Shown here piece after piece: positions 8,591-16,513 of a stretch of 64,000 nucleotides of DNA; positions within the stretch are counted from its first letter, which is position 1; the number at the start of each line of letters is the position of its first letter. Location of the stretch: assembly GCA_025966315.1 (NCBI GenBank), contig JAOPUZ010000051.1, positions 186,001 to 250,000 on the forward strand, given 5' to 3'. The translations under genes and the position numbers were made by a program. This DNA is from Frankiales bacterium (GTDB taxonomy: Bacteria > Actinomycetota > Actinomycetes > Mycobacteriales > Jatrophihabitantaceae). The notes below the pieces were generated by a model, which was not told the origin of the DNA, did not search any database, and saw nothing but the letters and a program-made list of their open reading frames with translations.

Positions 8591-9375
8591 TGGAGCATCT
8601 GCGCTACGACCTGGGCAACCTCAAGAAGGATTCCACGGTGGTGGTGACCCTCAACAATCAGGCCAACGTCCAGCTGATGACGAGCGGCGACTACAACAAC
8701 TACAAAGCAGGGCGACAGTATCGATATCACGGCGGTCGTGTCACCCGGTCACCGTTCCGAATCCCCGTCCCATCCAACGGGCACTGGATCGTGGCCGTTG
8801 ACCTGGGCGGCTACACCGGACGGATATCGGCAAGCGTCGCGGTCCAGCCCCCACCCCGAGGTTTCCTGCCGCAGGCCCGGTCGGCTGAGGAGAATCCCGC
8901 CTCACAAGTCACGGTTCGCGATGACCCCGAAGAGCCCGACGACGACGTGCTCGGCGGCCAGACCTGGGACGTGTTCATCAGCCACGCCAGCGAGGACAAG
9001 GACCGCGTCGCACGCCCGTTGCGCGACGCTCTCGCCCGCCTCGGCATCACCGTGTGGCTCGATGAAGCGCAGATGCGAATTGGGCACAGCCTGCGGCGCA
9101 AGATCGATGACGGCATCCGTTCGAGCCGATTTGGCGTCGTGATCCTCTCCGAAGCGTTCCTCCGCAAAGGCTGGACGAATCACGAGCTTGACGGTTTGGT
9201 CACGCGCACGGTCGCCGGTGAGCAGTCACTGCTGCCGATCTGGCACGACCTCGATGCTGCGCAGGTACGCGCCTTCAGTCCATCGCTCGCCGACAAGGTG
9301 GCGCTAAGTACCGGCCAGTTCAGCATTCAGGAGATTGCCGAGCAGATCGCCGAGGTTGTCAACGAACCCAGCTGA
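8590..9375 (+). CDS. DUF1883-TIR domain protein, effector candidate
   Basis: 261 residues in two domains. Residues ~1-95 are DUF1883 (LKKDSTVVVTLNNQANVQLM, GRQYRYHGGRVTRSPFRIPV), a beta-sandwich-like module. An acidic linker leads to a TIR domain from W126 (WDVFISHASEDKDR, then VWLDEAQMRIGHSLRRKID and KGWTNHELDGL). E199 in the WTNHEL motif occupies the catalytic glutamate position of NAD-cleaving TIR domains. TIR proteins in bacteria are commonly NADase effectors in abortive anti-phage systems. Here DUF1883 could be the ligand-binding or oligomerising sensor. Start ATG 8590 overlaps the upstream stop. Confidence 0.9.
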   Translation: MEHLRYDLGNLKKDSTVVVTLNNQANVQLMTSGDYNNYKAGRQYRYHGGRVTRSPFRIPVPSNGHWIVAVDLGGYTGRISASVAVQPPPRGFLPQARSAEENPASQVTVRDDPEEPDDDVLGGQTWDVFISHASEDKDRVARPLRDALARLGITVWLDEAQMRIGHSLRRKIDDGIRSSRFGVVILSEAFLRKGWTNHELDGLVTRTVAGEQSLLPIWHDLDAAQVRAFSPSLADKVALSTGQFSIQEIAEQIAEVVNEPS

Positions 9376-9549
9376 GCGCACGTATGGACAACAGTGCGAC
9401 CAGATCGACCAGCCGACGGCGGATCAGGCTGAGCAGTAGACCTCGAGAACGCCCTCGGTCACGCTCTGCACGTAGCAGGCAGCGCCGGCGATGAGCCGGA
9501 GTTGCTCGCCAGTGGAAGCCGCGATGCGCCGTGGCAAGACGAGTTCCCG

Positions 9550-9996
9550 ATGTCTGACTGCCTGTCAGTGGACGCGACTACCGTGCGAAGCGTGACGATC
9601 TCCCCGGCCAGGCAGCGCAACGCGGTCTCGGAAGGCATGGCGCTCGGACTGCTCATGTGCGACCGCAGCGAGCTGCCGTTCGACAAGGTGCTGGTCGACC
9701 TGTCATTCGAGGGCGCGTGGCGCAACTGGCCGTACCGCGACCGGTTTTCACAGGTCAGCACCGACCTCCGCAACGGTTCCGACGGAGTGTGGGTGATGAC
9801 GCACGCCGACAAGCAAAAGCAGGTCTGGAACCTCTACTGGGAGAACACGGGAGCAGCGATCAACGTTTACGCCCGGGCGCAATGGGCCGACCAGGACATC
9901 GATCCCGACGCCATCGCCGAGAGTGTCGACGGCAACGTGCCTGCCGCCGGCTGGCGCGCCCTCGCGGAGGATTTCCTTGCCCGATTCGATCGATGA
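9550..9996 (+). CDS. Hypothetical protein in the element
   Basis: 148 residues from ATG 9550; a GTG at 9592 is an equally possible start because neither has a good ribosome site. The protein is soluble, with aromatic-rich strands (GAWRNWPYRDRFSQVS, KQVWNLYWENTGAAINVY). I recognise no family. It overlaps the next gene by 20 bases, so the pair is likely co-expressed. It sits at the right end of the integrative element, after the TIR operon and a 174-base spacer. Confidence 0.6.
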   Translation: MSDCLSVDATTVRSVTISPARQRNAVSEGMALGLLMCDRSELPFDKVLVDLSFEGAWRNWPYRDRFSQVSTDLRNGSDGVWVMTHADKQKQVWNLYWENTGAAINVYARAQWADQDIDPDAIAESVDGNVPAAGWRALAEDFLARFDR

Positions 9997-10825
9997 CCCG
10001 CCCGAGCTCGCACACTTCCGAACCCGTCTGACCCGTGCGAGGCAGCATTACAACTCCTTCGGCGCACTCTGGGCTGACTACCTGGACGGCGAGCCGCACC
10101 ACCTTGACACCACCATCGACCACGCGGGGCTCGGGACAGTCAGCGTCGTCGAGGACGAACCCATCCCGGACGAGCTCGCGATTTTGCTGGCCGAGTTCCT
10201 GTACCAACTGCGCGCCGCTCTGGACAATTGTCTGTACGCCGTGGCGGTGATCGACTCCGGACAGAGCCCGCCACCCAACGCCCAGTTACTGGAATGGCCG
10301 ATCTGCCTCGCCGAAGACAAGTGGCAGAGCAGCACCCGGCGACTCAAGGCGCTCTCGCCCGAGATCCTGACGGCGCTCGAAGCAATCCAGCCCTACCAAG
10401 CCGACTGCCCTGATTGGAACTGCCTGCGTACCCTCCATGACCTCGCCCGAATCGACCGCCACCGCGCACTGCACCTCGTCACGGTCTACTACGCCTCCGG
10501 CCGAGCCAAGGTCGATCTAGACCATGTGGCCGACTTCGCCACTCGGATCGGCGTGGTGGGCGAAGACCGGGTAGTCGCCACCTTCCAGTGGCTCACCGAC
10601 GAAACGATCACCCCGAAGCATCTCGATCTGGACCTCGTCCTTGAGGTGGACACCGCCGACGTGACCAACAGCCCCGATCCGGTGACCGGCACGCCGCAGC
10701 GACCGTGGGGCTCGCTCGGTCGTCGGATGCAGGCACTTGTCCGCGCGGTCGAGGAGTACACCGAAGGGCTGGTCACTATCGCGCACGAGATTCAAGCCAA
10801 GCGACGGCTCGACTCGCCGAACTAG
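9977..10825 (+). CDS. Uncharacterised HEPN-like protein
   Basis: 282 residues. TTG 9977 is preferred because GGAGG at 9966-9970 lies six bases upstream; the frame is open further 5'. The fold appears all-helical: FLYQLRAALDNCLYAVAV, then NCLRTLHDLARIDRHRALHLV. R161-H162-x3-H166 fits the R-polar-x3-H motif of HEPN nucleases, which act in many defence and toxin systems, but the family is not otherwise proven. It overlaps the upstream hypothetical gene by 20 bases. Confidence 0.68.
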   Translation: MPDSIDDPPELAHFRTRLTRARQHYNSFGALWADYLDGEPHHLDTTIDHAGLGTVSVVEDEPIPDELAILLAEFLYQLRAALDNCLYAVAVIDSGQSPPPNAQLLEWPICLAEDKWQSSTRRLKALSPEILTALEAIQPYQADCPDWNCLRTLHDLARIDRHRALHLVTVYYASGRAKVDLDHVADFATRIGVVGEDRVVATFQWLTDETITPKHLDLDLVLEVDTADVTNSPDPVTGTPQRPWGSLGRRMQALVRAVEEYTEGLVTIAHEIQAKRRLDSPN

Positions 10826-11165
10826 GAGCAGGCTGTTTCGGCGGCCTGGGCGCTGGCATCGAGTTCGATGCTGCGGCAGGTTCGCCCGTCGGCCGCGACA
10901 GCGGAGAACGTCTCGGGGTATTCGAGCACGGTGTAGGTCTCTCACCGTTCGCCGTTCGGGGCTCGACCCAGAACGTGCTGGTCGCCGCGCGCGAACCGCT
11001 GACCACCTAGACGTTTTCGTGCTCAGGACGCCGAGGTCCCAGAATCCCTGCTGTCTGAGCGGAGATGTTCAAATCTGGCTTCAAAACAGGGTGACAAAGG
11101 AGTGACAAGAGCAGCGGTGGTCTTCACGCTCGAGGCCTGAACCCCTTATAGATATTGACTTGTAG
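10826..11165. other. Right end of the integrative element, non-coding
   Basis: About 340 bases without a supported gene. It contains the right arm-type repeat (11089-11110) and an agaatccct half-site (11040-11048) also found at the left end. A short minus-strand stretch (10825-10941) reads like a protein C-terminus between stops, but has no start and may be chance. Confidence 0.5.
11089..11110 (+). repeat. Candidate right arm-type integrase site
   Basis: 21 of 22 bases match 2289-2310, in the same orientation, with two GTGACAA units. It lies 57 bases inside the right att copy. Confidence 0.6.
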
Positions 11166-11241
<76 letters not shown>

Positions 11242-11289
11242 CAACCGAGGATGAAGATTACCAGCCGTCGACGAGCCCGGTTGACGCAC

Positions 11290-12033
11290 TCACACCGCTC
11301 GGCGCATTGCCCGATCGTCGTACGGTTCCTCGACGTAGAGCCCGGTCAGGTCGACGGTGTCGGCCAGGCCGCGTAGTTCGGCGTCCTCGTCATCGATCCG
11401 GACGACGGTCTCGCTGGCGTAGGATGCCGCGGTTTCGGCGGCTTCGTACAAACCGGCGCGGGACGAGCCCGACCGGCTGAGCCGCGCCTGGCGGCGATCG
11501 CGATCTCGGACGGCCTGGTTGCGCAGGAAGCCCAGGTAGCCGACCAGGCCAGCGGTGAACAGCGCGCCGACGGCCCACGCAAGCATGCCTCCGACGGCAA
11601 CGCCCCACAGCAAGCCGGCGATTGTGCCCAGTCCGAGGACGAACAGCGATCGACGACGGCGGGCCATCATCTGTCGCCTCGCCTCGGACAGGTCTTCCTT
11701 TGCGACGCGATCGGGGTACATCACGGCCTCCAGGGCGGCGGGGACGGGCTGGCGGGCCGCATTGGCAGCACTCATTGAACCGCCCGGGACGAATACTTGT
11801 GAGCGAGCGGCGCGGGCAGATCGCGAGTCGCGGACCGGGCGTTCCTGCTCGTCCTCGGCGATCGGGCGGGCCAGGATGCCAAGGGAGCGGGAGGACAGCG
11901 ACCGCATCGCGCCACCGAATCTGGCCACTGAGCGTTCACCGGCTCGATCGTCGCTTCGTTTGATCAGCATCGGCACGACGACGATCAGCCAGAGGACGGC
12001 CAGCACCACAACCGTCATCATTGGTGACACCAT
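11290..12033 (-). CDS. Divisome membrane protein SepX/GlpR
   Basis: 247 residues. An N-terminal transmembrane helix (MMTVVVLAVLWLIVVVPMLI) is followed by a basic/disordered region, a pair of membrane helices (~130-175, LFVLGLGTIAGLLWGVAVGG and the next segment) and an acidic C-terminus. This layout and its position beside galU, glp and a rimJ-like gene match SepX of Streptomyces and GlpR of Corynebacterium, the membrane receptor that recruits the gephyrin-like Glp to the division site. ATG 12033 has GGGAG five bases upstream and is preferred over GTG 12048. It has its own promoter (12091-12119). Confidence 0.85.
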   Translation of the reverse strand: MVSPMMTVVVLAVLWLIVVVPMLIKRSDDRAGERSVARFGGAMRSLSSRSLGILARPIAEDEQERPVRDSRSARAARSQVFVPGGSMSAANAARQPVPAALEAVMYPDRVAKEDLSEARRQMMARRRRSLFVLGLGTIAGLLWGVAVGGMLAWAVGALFTAGLVGYLGFLRNQAVRDRDRRQARLSRSGSSRAGLYEAAETAASYASETVVRIDDEDAELRGLADTVDLTGLYVEEPYDDRAMRRAV

Positions 12034-12090
12034 CGCAACTCCCGTCACATCCGTAACACCCTCGCCGACACGCTAAGGGGCCCGGCTCGG

Positions 12091-12119
12091 GTCGTAGCGC
12101 AGGCGCGCCGAAAGGTCAA
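12091..12119 (-). promoter_or_regulatory. SigA-like promoter for sepX/glpR
   Basis: On the minus strand, -35 TTGACC (12119-12114) and -10 TACGAC (12096-12091) are separated by exactly 17 bases and lie 58 bases upstream of the chosen start. Confidence 0.6.
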
Positions 12120-12195
12120 CATCAAGTAAGCGTTGACGGTTGAGCCTCGGACGACTGAAAGGCTGCTCACCGGCGAACGAGTGGGCCCGTGACGC

Positions 12196-12822
12196 TCAGC
12201 CGGCGGGTGGTATCGGCAAGCTTGCCAGCCGCGAGAGCACGGTGGCCGAACGGACTTCCTCCCGAGTTATGGCAAAGGCCAGGTGGTCGCGCCACGCCCC
12301 ATTGATGTCGAGGAACCGTTCGTAATGGCCCTCCTGCCGTAGGCCCAGTTTCTGCACCACCCGCAGGCTGGCGACGTTGTCCGGCCGGATATCGACCTCA
12401 ACCCGGTGCAGCCCGACCGTGGACAGACAGTGATCCAGCATCAATGCCAGCGCGGTCGGCGTGATGCCCCGGCCGGCCACCGCCGAGTCCACCCAGTAGC
12501 CGATCGTGCAGGACTGCAACGCTCCGCGAACGATGTTCGAGGCATTGATCTGGCCAACGACGCTTTCGCCGTAGACGATGACGAAGGGCAGTGTCGTACC
12601 GAGCCGCGCACCGGACAACAGCCGGCCCACGTTGCGGCGGAAGTCGGCCGGGGTATTGCGCGCTGACCAGGCCGCGGCCGAGGTCGGCTCCCACTGGGAC
12701 AGCCACTGCTCGTTCGCCAGCCTGACTCGGCTCCAGATGCGGGCGTCGCGACGTCGCGGCGGCCGCAACATGACCGGACCCGCGGTCAGAACCGCCGGCC
12801 AACCAGGATGCAACCCGGCCAC
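12196..12822 (-). CDS. RimJ-like GNAT N-acetyltransferase
   Basis: 208 residues. GNAT motifs are clear: VVGQINASNIVRGALQSCTI for strands 3-4, SAVAGRGITPTALALMLDHC for the acetyl-CoA pyrophosphate loop, and RPDNVASLRVVQKLGLRQEG for motif B. RimJ-type enzymes acetylate protein N-termini, including ribosomal S5. GTG 12822 is one base after the Glp stop, so it is translated in the galU-glp-rimJ operon. The same order (galU, moeA1, rimJ, membrane protein) occurs in mycobacteria (Rv0993-Rv0996). The actual substrate is unknown. Confidence 0.86.
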   Translation of the reverse strand: MAGLHPGWPAVLTAGPVMLRPPRRRDARIWSRVRLANEQWLSQWEPTSAAAWSARNTPADFRRNVGRLLSGARLGTTLPFVIVYGESVVGQINASNIVRGALQSCTIGYWVDSAVAGRGITPTALALMLDHCLSTVGLHRVEVDIRPDNVASLRVVQKLGLRQEGHYERFLDINGAWRDHLAFAITREEVRSATVLSRLASLPIPPAG

Positions 12823-12823
12823 G

Positions 12824-14173
12824 TCAGCGCTGAGCGAGCATCAACGGCATCACGGTCACCCGTGAGCCTGGGACCACCTCGGTTACGTCCTCCTCGATGA
12901 CGATGAGGCAGTTCGACTGAGCCATCGAAGCCACCAGGTGGGTGCCGTTCGGTCCCGAGGAGGACACCGAATAACGTCCGTCCGGTTCTCGGTGCAGCAA
13001 CCCGCGGCGATATTGACGCCGGCCGTCCGGGGAATCCATCCGTTCCAGCGCAATCGCCTGCAAACTCTGCCGCTGCAGCACGCGCTTGCCGAGCAACTTG
13101 CGGATGGCCGGGCGGACGAACACCTCGAACGAGACGAGGGCTGCGACCGGGTTGCCCGGCAGGCAGAAAATAGGCGTCCGCTCCCGGCCCAGATAACCGA
13201 ATCCCTGCGGGCTACCCGGTTGCATCGCGACCTCGACGAATTGCACCGTGCCCAGTTGGCTGAGCGCGTCCTTGACGACGTCGAACGCTCCCTTGCTGAC
13301 TCCACCGGACGTGATGATCATGTCCGCGCGCAGCAACTGCGAGTCGAGCACGTCGAGCAGTCGGGCGTGGTCGTCCGGGATGATGCCGACCCGGTAGGCA
13401 TCGGCGCCGGCATCGCGAGCCGCCGCGGCCAGCATGTAGGAGTTCGAGTCCGAGATCTCGCCAAAGCTCGGCACCTTGCCCAACTCCACCAGTTCCGAAC
13501 CCGTCGAGATGATCACCACCCGCGGTCGAGGCCGGACGAGCACCCGATCGTGTCCGGTCGCGGCCAGCAATGCGATCTGCTGCGGCCCGATCGCAGCACC
13601 CGGCCCGAGCGCAACCGCCCCGGCGGGCAGATCTTCCCCGGCCCGGCGCACGCAATAACCGGTATGCACCGGGGTACGGATCGACACCCGGGCCACTCCA
13701 CCGTCCGTGTCTTCCAACGGCACCACGGCGTCCGCACCCGGCGGGATCGGAGCACCGGTCATGATCCGCATGCACAGGCCGGGCCCCATTCCGGTCACCG
13801 ACCGGGCACCCGCGGCCACGTCGCCGACCACCGGCAGCACGAGCGGTTCGGCCACACTGGCCTGCCGCAGGTCCACCGCCCGGACCGCGTAGCCGTCCAT
13901 CGCGGCATTGTCGAAAGCCGGCAGCGGACGGTCGGTGCGGATCTCTTCGGCCAGCAGCAGGCCTTGTGCGTCCAGCAGGGTCAGCTGGATCGGCGCGATC
14001 GAGCCAATCGTGTCCAGCACCCGCCCGAGCTGGTCCGACACCGACGTCAGTGCCACCGGACCCGGGGTGCCGTCGTCCGAACCATCGCCGCCGGACGCGC
14101 CCTGAGCCGCCCTGGCCGGGTCCCCGATTCGCGGGATGGCTCCGGTCGGTTGATCCGGAAGGTTCTCGTTCAC
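12824..14173 (-). CDS. glp: Gephyrin-like molybdotransferase Glp (MoeA family)
   Basis: 449 residues. The MoeA/gephyrin-E order is visible: N-terminal LAEEIRTDRPLPAFDNAAMD linker/active segment, MTGAPIPPGADAVVPLEDTD, GVSKGAFDVVKDAL near the Mo-insertion site and LPGNPVAALVSFEVFVRP, then a domain IV. MoeA inserts molybdate into adenylylated molybdopterin. In actinobacteria this particular copy, next to SepX/GlpR, also acts as a division protein that binds FtsZ and GlpR. ATG overlaps the galU stop (ATGA, 14170-14173). I infer the dual or division role from synteny; the active-site loops look intact, so cofactor activity may remain. Confidence 0.88.
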   Translation of the reverse strand: MNENLPDQPTGAIPRIGDPARAAQGASGGDGSDDGTPGPVALTSVSDQLGRVLDTIGSIAPIQLTLLDAQGLLLAEEIRTDRPLPAFDNAAMDGYAVRAVDLRQASVAEPLVLPVVGDVAAGARSVTGMGPGLCMRIMTGAPIPPGADAVVPLEDTDGGVARVSIRTPVHTGYCVRRAGEDLPAGAVALGPGAAIGPQQIALLAATGHDRVLVRPRPRVVIISTGSELVELGKVPSFGEISDSNSYMLAAAARDAGADAYRVGIIPDDHARLLDVLDSQLLRADMIITSGGVSKGAFDVVKDALSQLGTVQFVEVAMQPGSPQGFGYLGRERTPIFCLPGNPVAALVSFEVFVRPAIRKLLGKRVLQRQSLQAIALERMDSPDGRRQYRRGLLHREPDGRYSVSSSGPNGTHLVASMAQSNCLIVIEEDVTEVVPGSRVTVMPLMLAQR

Positions 14174-15141
14174 TCATTACCGCCGTCGGTGAGCGTCGAC
14201 ACGAACTCGATCAGCCAGCTGCGGAAATCGTCCCCCAGCTCCTGGTGCTCGCACGCCAGCCGGACGACCGCACGCAGATAATCCTGGCGATCGCCGGTGT
14301 CGTAACGCCGACCCGAGAACACGACTCCGTGAATAGGTACCCCATCTTGCCCCAACACGTCGATGGCATCGGTCAGCTCGAGCTCGCCACGCTTGCCCAA
14401 TGGAGTCCGGCGCAGCGCGTCGAAGATCTCCGGCGGAAAGACGTACCGGCCGATCACGGCCAGGTTGGACAGCGCATCTTCGGGCTTCGGTTTCTCGATG
14501 AGCCGTGACACCGGGATGACTCCGTCGACCAGCGAGCCACCCGGCGCGATGCTGCCGTACAGCGAGATCGTCGCCCCTTCGACCTCGATCAGGCCGAGGA
14601 CCACGCCGCCCTTTTCTTGCTGGACATCCAGCATTCGGCTCAGCAACACGTCACGCTCGTCGATCATGTCGTCGCCCAGCAGCACCGCGAACGGTTCGCT
14701 GCCGGCAAACGCTTCGGCGTGTGCGACCGCGTCGCCGAGCCCCCGAGCGACGCGCTGACGGGTGAAGTGCACCCGGGCCAAGTCGGTCGAGCGCCGGATC
14801 CGGGCCAGCCGGACGGTGTCGCCCTTCTTCTCCAGCGCGGCCTCCAGCTCTGGTGCCGCGTCGAAATGATCTTCGATGGCGTTCTTGCCACGTCCGGTGA
14901 TGATCAACACGTCACGCAGCTGTTCTCGCGCGGCCTCGGCCACGATGTATTCCAGCGCCGGTATGTCGACCACTGGCAACAGCTCTTTCGGAATCGCCTT
15001 CGTCGCCGGGGCAAAGCGGGTGCCTAGGCCGGCGGCCGGGATCACCGCTTTGCGTGCTCGAGGCCGGCCGCTGGTCTTACGGGTCGCGGCGTCATTGGCG
15101 GCATCATTGGCGGCGGATGCGTCGGTTGCGACAGAGTCCAT
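14170..15141 (-). CDS. galU: UTP-glucose-1-phosphate uridylyltransferase
   Basis: 323 residues. The nucleotide-binding start KAVIPAAGLGTRFAPATKAI, the KELLPVVDIPALEYIV sugar-nucleotide motif, and VLLGDDMID and RLIEKPKPEDA are standard GalU features. It makes UDP-glucose for cell-wall polymers, glycolipids and trehalose pathways. The N-terminal ~30 residues are Ala/Asp-rich and extra. The start codon is only 17 bases from the start of the divergent 5-FTHF cyclo-ligase gene, and a -10-like TAGTCT six bases upstream suggests a leaderless mRNA. It leads the galU-glp-rimJ operon. Confidence 0.93.
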   Translation of the reverse strand: MDSVATDASAANDAANDAATRKTSGRPRARKAVIPAAGLGTRFAPATKAIPKELLPVVDIPALEYIVAEAAREQLRDVLIITGRGKNAIEDHFDAAPELEAALEKKGDTVRLARIRRSTDLARVHFTRQRVARGLGDAVAHAEAFAGSEPFAVLLGDDMIDERDVLLSRMLDVQQEKGGVVLGLIEVEGATISLYGSIAPGGSLVDGVIPVSRLIEKPKPEDALSNLAVIGRYVFPPEIFDALRRTPLGKRGELELTDAIDVLGQDGVPIHGVVFSGRRYDTGDRQDYLRAVVRLACEHQELGDDFRSWLIEFVSTLTDGGNE

Positions 15142-15147
15142 AGCGGG

Positions 15148-15153
15148 AGACTA
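15148..15153 (-). promoter_or_regulatory. -10 element for leaderless galU
   Basis: TAGTCT on the minus strand (TANNNT) ends six bases before the ATG, so transcription would begin at the start codon. No Shine-Dalgarno lies in between. No strong -35 is evident. Confidence 0.5.
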
Positions 15154-15158
15154 GCCAA

Positions 15159-15719
15159 GTGACGGACAAAGCAGCTCTTCGCGCCACCCTGACCGCGGCG
15201 CGCCGAGCGATGGACGACAGACTGCGCGACCAGTCCCGCGGCGCCGTGCGCGATCACGTGCTGTCCGAGGTGGCCGCCCACGGGCCAGCGTCCGGCAGCC
15301 GGATCGCCGCCTACGAGCCGTTATCCACCGAGCCCGGATCAATCGAATTGTTGGTCGCGCTGCACCGAAGCGGCTACGAGGTGATCGTCCCGATCGTGCT
15401 TGCCGACCGCGACCTCGACTGGGGAGTATGGACGCTCACCCGGCAGGCCCGCTTGCCACTGGGCCTGGCCGCGATCGAATCCGCGGCGCTGATTCTGGTT
15501 CCCGCACTGGCGGTGGACGGGGCCGGACGACGACTCGGCCGGGGTGGCGGTTCTTACGACCGCGCCCTGCTGCGAGCCAATCGCGCCGCGGTCGTCGCCG
15601 CCTTGCTGTTCGACGGCGAGCTGATCGAGCAGGTGCCCGCGGACGATTGGGATGTACCGGTCACGGCTGCGGTGACACCGACCGGCTGGCAGGACTTCGG
15701 GCGGGTGGGCAACGGTTGA
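15159..15719 (+). CDS. 5-formyltetrahydrofolate cyclo-ligase
   Basis: 186 residues. ATP-dependent conversion of 5-formyl-THF to 5,10-methenyl-THF. RIAAYEPLSTEPGSIELL, LILVPALAVDGAGRRLGRGGGSYDRAL and the C-terminal DVPVTAAVTPTGW match the family; the GRGGGYYD nucleotide/folate loop reads GRGGGSYD here. Start GTG 15159 has GGGAG at 15145-15149. It is divergent from galU, the order seen for Rv0992c and Rv0993. Confidence 0.92.
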   Translation: MTDKAALRATLTAARRAMDDRLRDQSRGAVRDHVLSEVAAHGPASGSRIAAYEPLSTEPGSIELLVALHRSGYEVIVPIVLADRDLDWGVWTLTRQARLPLGLAAIESAALILVPALAVDGAGRRLGRGGGSYDRALLRANRAAVVAALLFDGELIEQVPADDWDVPVTAAVTPTGWQDFGRVGNG

Positions 15720-15877
15720 CGCCGCGATGTGATCGGGCGGCCGCTTCGGGTGATGTGATCGAGCCAACTGGACTGCGGAACACCTCATAGCGCACCATTG
15801 TTAGCAGTCAACGAGGGCGAGTGCTAAGCGTCTCGCCCGGAATGACGCGCCGGCCCACCGCCTAGGAGACGACAGCA

Positions 15878-16393
15878 ATGCCCACGTACCAGTACGCCTG
15901 CACCAGCCCTGACTGCGGATTGCGCTTCGAGCGAGTACAGGCTTTCAGCGACGATGCGATCACCGAATGCCCGCAATGTGCGGATCGGGTGCGCAAGGTG
16001 TACGGCTCAGTCGGCGTGGTCTTCAAGGGTTCCGGCTTCTACCGCAACGACAGCCGCGAGGCAGCCGTCTCATCGAGCGCGGCTGCGGCCGGGGATGGCG
16101 CCAAGGCCGCCGGCGACGCGGGCTCGAACGGGTCTGGATCGACTTCTGATTCCGGCACCGCGGCCACCAAACCTGACTCGTCCAAGGGCGACACCTCCGC
16201 GCCGGCAGCCAAACCGTCGAACGGCTCGAACGGCTCGAACGGCAGTTCGGGAAGTTCGAACGGCAGTTCGGGAAGTTCGAACGGCAGCTCGGGAAGTTCG
16301 AACGGCAGTGGTTCTAGCAGCAACGGCGCTTCCAAGAGTGGGTCCTCGAACGGTTCGACGGCTAAGCCCGCGCCTGCCAACGCTGGTAGCTGA
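15878..16393 (+). CDS. FmdB/Ruc-like zinc-ribbon protein with Ser/Asn/Gly tail
   Basis: 171 residues. The first ~45 form an FmdB zinc ribbon with C8, C13, C31 and C34 (two CxnC knuckles) and VFKGSGFYRND. The rest is a long disordered tail of Ser, Gly, Asn and Ala. Position beside 5-FTHF cyclo-ligase and galU matches Rv0991c of M. tuberculosis, called Ruc, a redox-regulated unfolded-protein chaperone with the same zinc ribbon plus disordered tail. I infer the same function here. SD GGAGACGA precedes ATG 15878. Confidence 0.86.
   Translation: MPTYQYACTSPDCGLRFERVQAFSDDAITECPQCADRVRKVYGSVGVVFKGSGFYRNDSREAAVSSSAAAAGDGAKAAGDAGSNGSGSTSDSGTAATKPDSSKGDTSAPAAKPSNGSNGSNGSSGSSNGSSGSSNGSSGSSNGSGSSSNGASKSGSSNGSTAKPAPANAGS
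16241..16303 (+). repeat. 21-bp tandem repeat in the fmdB/ruc-like tail
   Basis: Three near-identical 21-bp units (16241-16261, 16262-16282, 16283-16303; third differs at one base) encode Gly/Ser/Asn heptapeptides. Slippage would alter tail length in 7-residue steps. Confidence 0.85.
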
Positions 16394-16513
16394 TCACACC
16401 TCGCAGATCGGCACTGGTCGTCCAAATCCCCGAGCGCCTGTGGACGACGGTCCAGTTATCCACAGATTTGCCCGGACGGCGCGCGCGGCGACCGGTTCAG
16501 CCAGGCTCAGGCC

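Noticed and set aside
9424-9555. Short minus-strand frame resembling a protein tail
   Set aside because: About 43 codons between stops without a start codon near its beginning; no family recognised. A similar tail-like frame at 10825-10941 was rejected for the same reason.
12938-14281. Long plus-strand frame opposite Glp
   Set aside because: Shadow; the minus strand encodes conserved MoeA motifs.
16241-16310. Possible CRISPR-like repeat array
   Set aside because: Contiguous 21-bp coding repeats with no spacers; it is a protein tail minisatellite. No CRISPR array is present in the window.
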